Part shown: one piece after another, positions 5,508 through 5,579 of the stretch
Position numbering within the stretch: position 1 is the first letter of the stretch
Layout: each line of letters opens with the position of its first letter
Notes under the pieces: model-generated
What the model saw: only the letters and a program-made list of their open reading frames with translations
Told to the model about the DNA's origin: nothing
Databases searched by the model: none
DNA from: Opitutaceae bacterium
GTDB taxonomy: Bacteria; Verrucomicrobiota; Verrucomicrobiae; Opitutales; Opitutaceae
DNA length: 5,579 nucleotides
Reading direction: 5' to 3'
Assembly (NCBI GenBank): GCA_031266495.1
Contig: JAISAX010000685.1
Coordinates: forward strand, 1-5,579
Program-made: the position numbers and the translations under genes

Positions 5508-5579
5508 GGTTTTTCTTCTTTCTTTGTTGGTTGGCAGGCGGTTAGCGGTCGAAAAACAGGCTTTGGAGGAATGTTTCCC
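5508..5579 (-). other. Upstream region of the SUMF1-like gene
   Basis: These 72 bp are the leader of the minus-strand gene starting at 5507. Read on the minus strand they end in a purine-rich run containing AAAGAAAGAAG, 7 nt before the ATG, a plausible but non-canonical ribosome binding site. No clear -10/-35 promoter is visible; it may lie beyond the window. Confidence 0.4.

Overview
The window looks like chromosomal DNA from a high-GC member of the Verrucomicrobiota, most probably near the Opitutaceae. The indications are a SUMF1-fold exported protein with a VPEPGTYAA-type PEP-CTERM tail, a stand-alone PEP/pyruvate-binding protein of a kind not found in enterobacterial gene sets, weak or absent Shine-Dalgarno sequences at several starts, and intergenic DNA filled with short degenerate repeats. 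The taxonomic placement is inference from gene style; no rRNA or marker gene is present.

Layout from left to right. Positions 1-427 are mainly non-coding or doubtful: a pure G14 run, a weak partial reading frame leaving the left edge, a 7-bp tandem repeat, an AT-richer element bounded by a perfect 14-bp inverted repeat, and a 9-bp-period repeat next to the stop of the following gene. Positions 428-3130 (minus) hold a 900-residue PEP/pyruvate-binding protein with an unusual N-terminal domain and a family-specific C-terminal domain, but no phosphohistidine swivel domain. A 45-codon single-pass membrane protein (3171-3308, minus) lies 40 nt upstream and was probably transcribed with it. A roughly 100-bp divergent intergenic region separates this pair from a plus-strand gene (3409-4287) for a P-loop protein resembling a decayed CobW/G3E-type GTPase. 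A 131-bp convergent intergenic region (4288-4418) carries a strong stem-loop and several degenerate copies of one repeat unit. The last gene (4419-5507, minus) encodes a secreted SUMF1/FGE-fold protein without catalytic cysteines and with a PEP-CTERM anchor.

How the genes relate: the small membrane protein and the PEP-binding protein form a plausible two-gene operon, with the degenerate P-loop gene transcribed divergently from the same intergenic region. Both large proteins of this pair have nucleotide-binding folds with altered catalytic features, so a shared regulatory role is possible but unproven. The SUMF1/PEP-CTERM gene appears independent. I found no mobile element, CRISPR array, tRNA or rRNA. 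The least explained items are the PEP-binding/microprotein/P-loop cluster and the inverted repeat in the left intergenic region.
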